Source: WLNJ01 sp037131165 (GTDB taxonomy: Bacteria > Actinomycetota > Thermoleophilia > Solirubrobacterales > Solirubrobacteraceae). Taken from it: a stretch of DNA of 32,907 nucleotides. The translations under genes were made by a program, and so were the position numbers. This document shows, one piece after another, positions 29,695 to 32,907 of this stretch; the first letter of the stretch is position 1; each line of letters opens with the position of its first letter. The stretch lies in assembly GCA_037131165.1 (NCBI GenBank), contig JBAXRO010000018.1:1-32907 (forward strand). The letters are read 5' to 3'. Under the pieces are notes generated by a model that was not told where the DNA came from, searched no databases, and saw only the letters and a program-made list of their open reading frames with translations.

Positions 29695-32095
29695 GGACCT
29701 CACCTCCGAACCGCTCTGTCAGCGCAGCTGTGATCGTTTCGCGGGCGGCACTCGCCTCTTCCTCGGTGAGCGTGCGGTCGGCCGCCCTGAAGCTCAGCCT
29801 CAACCCGATCGATACCCGCCCCTCTCCAACCTGCTCGCCGGAGTAGACGTCGAATACCTCGACGGATTCAAGTTCGGGACCGCCGACCTCGAAGGCGGCC
29901 GCCTTGAGCTCCGCGGCGCTCTGTGCCACCCCCACCGTCACGGCGAGGTCCTGACGGACGGCGGGATGCGCGGAGAGTGGCCGATAGGCGATCACTGCGG
30001 GCATCGCAGCGAGAACCGGCGCAACGTCGATCTCGAAGACGACCGCTCCGGGAAGGGCCCAGTGATCTGCCACGAGTGGATGCAGCTCTCCCACCCAGCC
30101 GACGGCGGCGCCCTCGATCGAGACTTCAGCGCTGCGGCCCGGATGCAGGAACGGTCGAGCCGACTCGGGCCTCGACAGCGCGGCCTCGACCTTGAGGCCC
30201 GACAACACAGAGCGGACGACCGCGCTCCCGGCAAATACGTCCGCCCGCGGCGGCGACGGCTCGCGCCAGCTCGCTGGTCGCGACGTCCCGTGGATCACGC
30301 CGCCCAGGCGAATCCGCTGATCGGCGGGATCGTCGCCTGCAGGCAGGTAGACATGACCGAGCTCGAACAGCCTGATCGATTCGGCGCCCCTGACCGCGTT
30401 GCGGGCGGCCGAGTCGAGCAGCGACCCGAGCAGGGTCGTGCGCAACCGCGACTCCTCCTCGCTCATCGGGTTCTCGATCGCCACGGCGTTGCGGGCCGGA
30501 TCATCGGCGCTGAGCCTCAGGGCGTCCGGAAGGCCGGGCGAGGCAAAGCTCCAACCTGCGATCTCGAAGAATCCCTCAGCGACCATCGAATCGGCGAGCC
30601 TGCGCCGCGCGCTCTGACCGGCGGTGAGGCCACCAGCCGACGCAATCGCCGGGAGAGTGGAGGGAATCCGGTCGAGCCCGTCGATCCGCGCGACCTCCTC
30701 GACAACGTCCACTGCCCGCTGAACGTCAAGACGGTCGGGCGGCGGGACGACTTCGATCGCGTCGGCGCCCGCCTCCACGTCGAAACCGAGGCGTTCGAGG
30801 ATCCCGATCAGGCGCTCAGGGGGAATCTCATGGCCGAGCAGTCCGGTGACGAAGCCGTCCCCGACCGTGATCTTCGGGCTGCTCGCGGCAGCGCTCGAAA
30901 TGTCGATCGTCCCGGGCTGCGGCCTGATCCCGAGGACCTCCTCGAACAGGACCGAGGCGTACGCCTGAGCCCGCTCTGTGACGACCGGGGCCAAACCCTT
31001 CTCGAAGCGCCCCGAGGCCTCGCTGCGCAGCGCCAGTCGCAATGAGGTGTCGTGGATCGTCGGTCCGTCCCAGACGGCGGCTTCGAGCAACACCCTGCTG
31101 GTCGACTCGGAAACCTCTGAACGAGCGCCGCCCATCACCCCAGCGATCGACGTCGGTCCCTCTGCGTCGGAGATCAGGACCTCGCCCGCCAGCATGGTGC
31201 GCGACTGGCCATCGAGGGTCGTGACAATCTCATCGGCTCCGGCTTCCCTGATCGTCAGGGCGCCGCCCTCGACAAGGTCGAGGTCGAAGGCGTGCATCGG
31301 CTCGCCGACGACAAGCATCACGTAATTGGTGATGTCGACGATCGGCGAGATCGACCTCATGCCAGCTGCATGAAGGTGCGAGCGGATCTCGATCGGCGTC
31401 TCCGCCGGACCGACTCCTTCGTAGACACGAGCCGTGAACCTCGGGCAGAGCTCAGGCAGTTCGACCTCGACCGCCGCTCCCTCGACAGGCCCGCCGGCTC
31501 CGAGATCCACCGCCCACGGCGGATCGGCCAGAGGCGCACCCGTTGCAGCATGCAGCTCCCGGGCGACTCCGTAGACGCCAAGGCAGTCAGGCCGGTTGGG
31601 AGTGATCTCGAGGTCGAGCACCACCTCGCCGAGCGGCACCGCCTCCGCCAGTGGCGTTCCCGGCTCAGCGATCGAGTCGGGAAGGACGAGGATGCCATCG
31701 CTGCCCGTACCCAGGTCGAGTTCGGCCTCGCTGCAGATCATCCCGGCCGATTCGACTCCCCGCAGCTTGGCCTTCTTGATCTTCGTCCCGCCGGGCATCA
31801 CCGCTCCCGGGAGGGCCACGGCGACAAGTTGACCGGCGGCGACGTTCGGCGCCCCGCAAACGATCCCGGCCGGCTCACGCTCACCGACGTCGACGCGGCA
31901 AACCCTCAGCCTGTCGGCGTCGGGATGCTGGGTTGCCTCGATCACCCGGCCGACCACGAATCCCTCGCCGCTCTCAGGGCCAAGACGCCTGACCCGCTCG
32001 ACCTCAGTCCCGGTCAGGGCGAGGACCGAAGCGATCGCTTCGGGATCAAGGCCCGGATCACACCAGCGAAGCAGCAACGAGAGCGGGACGCGCAT
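29687..32095 (-). CDS. pheT: phenylalanyl-tRNA synthetase beta subunit PheT
   Basis: 802 residues from the ATG at 32095, which overlaps the pheS stop as TGATG. Domain order is normal. An N-terminal RVPLSLLLRWCD start comes first. The EMAP-like tRNA-binding domain is at about 40-150 (VGRVIEATQHPDADRLRVCRVD, KLRGVESAGMICSE). The B3/4 editing region follows, then B5 with RLDVQRAVDVVEEVARIDGLD, the catalytic-like core, and a C-terminal FDX-ACB domain (YRPLSAHPAVRQDLAVTV to the end). It forms the alpha2-beta2 enzyme with PheS and edits mischarged Tyr-tRNA. The stop codon lies within argC, and the argC ribosome binding site is inside pheT. Confidence 0.96.
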   Translation of the reverse strand: MRVPLSLLLRWCDPGLDPEAIASVLALTGTEVERVRRLGPESGEGFVVGRVIEATQHPDADRLRVCRVDVGEREPAGIVCGAPNVAAGQLVAVALPGAVMPGGTKIKKAKLRGVESAGMICSEAELDLGTGSDGILVLPDSIAEPGTPLAEAVPLGEVVLDLEITPNRPDCLGVYGVARELHAATGAPLADPPWAVDLGAGGPVEGAAVEVELPELCPRFTARVYEGVGPAETPIEIRSHLHAAGMRSISPIVDITNYVMLVVGEPMHAFDLDLVEGGALTIREAGADEIVTTLDGQSRTMLAGEVLISDAEGPTSIAGVMGGARSEVSESTSRVLLEAAVWDGPTIHDTSLRLALRSEASGRFEKGLAPVVTERAQAYASVLFEEVLGIRPQPGTIDISSAAASSPKITVGDGFVTGLLGHEIPPERLIGILERLGFDVEAGADAIEVVPPPDRLDVQRAVDVVEEVARIDGLDRIPSTLPAIASAGGLTAGQSARRRLADSMVAEGFFEIAGWSFASPGLPDALRLSADDPARNAVAIENPMSEEESRLRTTLLGSLLDSAARNAVRGAESIRLFELGHVYLPAGDDPADQRIRLGGVIHGTSRPASWREPSPPRADVFAGSAVVRSVLSGLKVEAALSRPESARPFLHPGRSAEVSIEGAAVGWVGELHPLVADHWALPGAVVFEIDVAPVLAAMPAVIAYRPLSAHPAVRQDLAVTVGVAQSAAELKAAAFEVGGPELESVEVFDVYSGEQVGEGRVSIGLRLSFRAADRTLTEEEASAARETITAALTERFGGEVRG
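29700..29707 (-). promoter_or_regulatory. strong Shine-Dalgarno of argC
   Basis: GGAGGTGA on the minus strand, eight bases matching the anti-Shine-Dalgarno, lies 5 nt before GTG 29694 and inside the last codons of pheT. It selects this start over GTG 29703. Confidence 0.8.
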
Positions 32096-32907
32096 CAGCC
32101 GAACTGCCCCAGGAACCGGATGTCGTTGTCGTAGAGGAGCCGCAAGTCGGGGACGGAGTGTTTGAGCATCGCGATCCGCTCGATCCCTAGCCCGAAGGCG
32201 AATCCTTGGACCTTCGCCGGGTCGTATCCCGGCTGGGCGTCGGCAACGGCAGCGAAGACGTTCGGATCGACCATGCCTGCTCCGAGGATCTCGATCCATG
32301 CCGTGCCCTTGCAGAGGCTGCAGCGGCTCCCGTCGGCCCTCTTTCCCCCATGGCAGGCGAAGCAGGAGACATCGACCTCGACGCTCGGTTCCGTGAACGG
32401 GAAGAAGTGCGGCCTCATCCGAATCTCGCGTTCGTCACCGAATATCGCCTTGGCGAAGGTGAGCAGCGTTCCCTTGAGGTCCGCGAGGGTGATCTCCTCA
32501 CCCACGGCGAGCCCCTCGATCTGATGGAACTGGGGCGTGTGTGTCGCGTCGTCGTCGCGGCGGTAGACCCGACCGGGTGCGATCACCTTCAGCGGTGGCG
32601 GGCAGTCGAGCATCGTGCGCACCTGCACCGGCGAGGTGTGGGTGCGCAGAACGACCGAATCGGCGACGTAGAAAGTGTCGGTCCTCGACCTCGCAGGATG
32701 ATGCGGATCGTGGTTGAGCGCGTCGAAGTTGTTGAACACCGTCTCCACCTCCGGACCCTCGACGATCGAGTAGCCAAGACCGACGAAGACGTCCTCGATC
32801 TCGCGCATCGTGCTGGTCAGCAGGTGCAGTCCCCCGGGGAAGCTGGCCGGATCGCCAGGCAGAGTTACATCCACTGAGTCACCACCGAGGTTGCGCTCCA
32901 GCTCTTC
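32095..32907 (-). CDS. pheS: phenylalanyl-tRNA synthetase alpha subunit PheS, 5' end outside window
   Basis: The frame runs open through the right edge, leaving 270 residues; the N-terminal coiled-coil arm is missing. The class II catalytic core is complete. GYSIVEGPEVETVFNNFDALN opens it, followed by HPARSRTDTFY, HTSPVQVRTM, motif 2 region PGRVYRRDDDATHTPQFHQIEG, FFPFTEPSVEVDV and motif 3 GFAFGLGIERIAMLKH. The segment CFACHGGKRADGSRCSLCKG carries a CxxC...CxxC pair, as in many Gram-positive PheS proteins as I recall, here with a longer linker. It precedes pheT with a 1-nt overlap. Activates and attaches phenylalanine. Confidence 0.95.
   Translation of the reverse strand, partial: EELERNLGGDSVDVTLPGDPASFPGGLHLLTSTMREIEDVFVGLGYSIVEGPEVETVFNNFDALNHDPHHPARSRTDTFYVADSVVLRTHTSPVQVRTMLDCPPPLKVIAPGRVYRRDDDATHTPQFHQIEGLAVGEEITLADLKGTLLTFAKAIFGDEREIRMRPHFFPFTEPSVEVDVSCFACHGGKRADGSRCSLCKGTAWIEILGAGMVDPNVFAAVADAQPGYDPAKVQGFAFGLGIERIAMLKHSVPDLRLLYDNDIRFLGQFG

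Noticed and set aside
1..32907. Search for tRNA, rRNA, CRISPR arrays, insertion sequences, prophage genes or defence islands
   Set aside because: No repeats with regular spacing, transposase motifs, terminal inverted repeats or cloverleaf sequences were seen; every gap is below 150 nt and the genes are housekeeping.

Overview
This is a G+C-rich, densely packed bacterial chromosome segment. It has 25 convincing protein-coding genes, two of them cut by the window edges, and no mobile element, CRISPR array, rRNA or tRNA that I can see. Gene content and codon use fit an actinobacterium. The pheST-argCJBD run is the order known from Mycobacterium. GatCAB sits beside a single GltX, the PcrA helicase has the C-terminal Tudor-like tail, and a menaquinone pathway is present. 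A deep lineage such as Thermoleophilia is my guess and is not provable from this window. Almost everything is housekeeping metabolism or information processing; I found no defence system or other clearly new multi-gene system.

Layout, left to right. Positions 1-2271 (+): the 3' half of menC and all of menD. Positions 2280-13105 (-, transcribed right to left): pcrA, folD, a 4-TM protein, gatC-gatA-gatB, a small membrane zinc-ribbon protein, a 138-nt leader with competing hairpins, ilvB-ilvN and menF. Positions 13161-14078 (-): a membrane-anchored polysaccharide deacetylase, divergent from a polyprenol-phosphate mannosyltransferase at 14148-14906 (+). Positions 14914-18448 (-): gltX, an Rrf2/CymR-type regulator, cysK and cysE. 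Positions 18461-19321 (+): nfo (endonuclease IV), starting 12 nt from gltX. Positions 19360-32907 (-): pheS (cut by the edge), pheT, argC, argJ, argB, argD, argG, an unrecognised protein with two SCP2-like repeats, and dnaE.

How the genes work together. menC, menD and menF make the early menaquinone intermediates (chorismate to isochorismate to SEPHCHC, and SHCHC to OSB). ilvBN makes acetolactate for branched-chain amino acids. argCJBD plus argG cover arginine synthesis from N-acetylglutamate through acetylornithine to argininosuccinate, with argF, argR and argH not in view. rrf2-cysK-cysE forms a cysteine-synthesis module with its likely sensor. GltX with GatCAB implies tRNA-dependent amide aminoacyl-tRNA synthesis. 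pcrA, nfo and dnaE serve replication and repair.

The most interesting signals are small. (1) The Rrf2 protein ends in a CymR-like Ile tail while the neighbouring CysE lacks one. (2) TANNNT hexamers recur 6-10 nt before start codons that lack a Shine-Dalgarno, suggesting leaderless transcripts. (3) The ilvB leader has mutually exclusive stems and a coupled 14-codon mini-ORF. (4) An 11-codon mini-ORF bridges menC and menD through ATGA overlaps at both ends. (5) A fast-evolving SCP2-like protein lies just upstream of dnaE. All intergenic gaps are under 150 nt.
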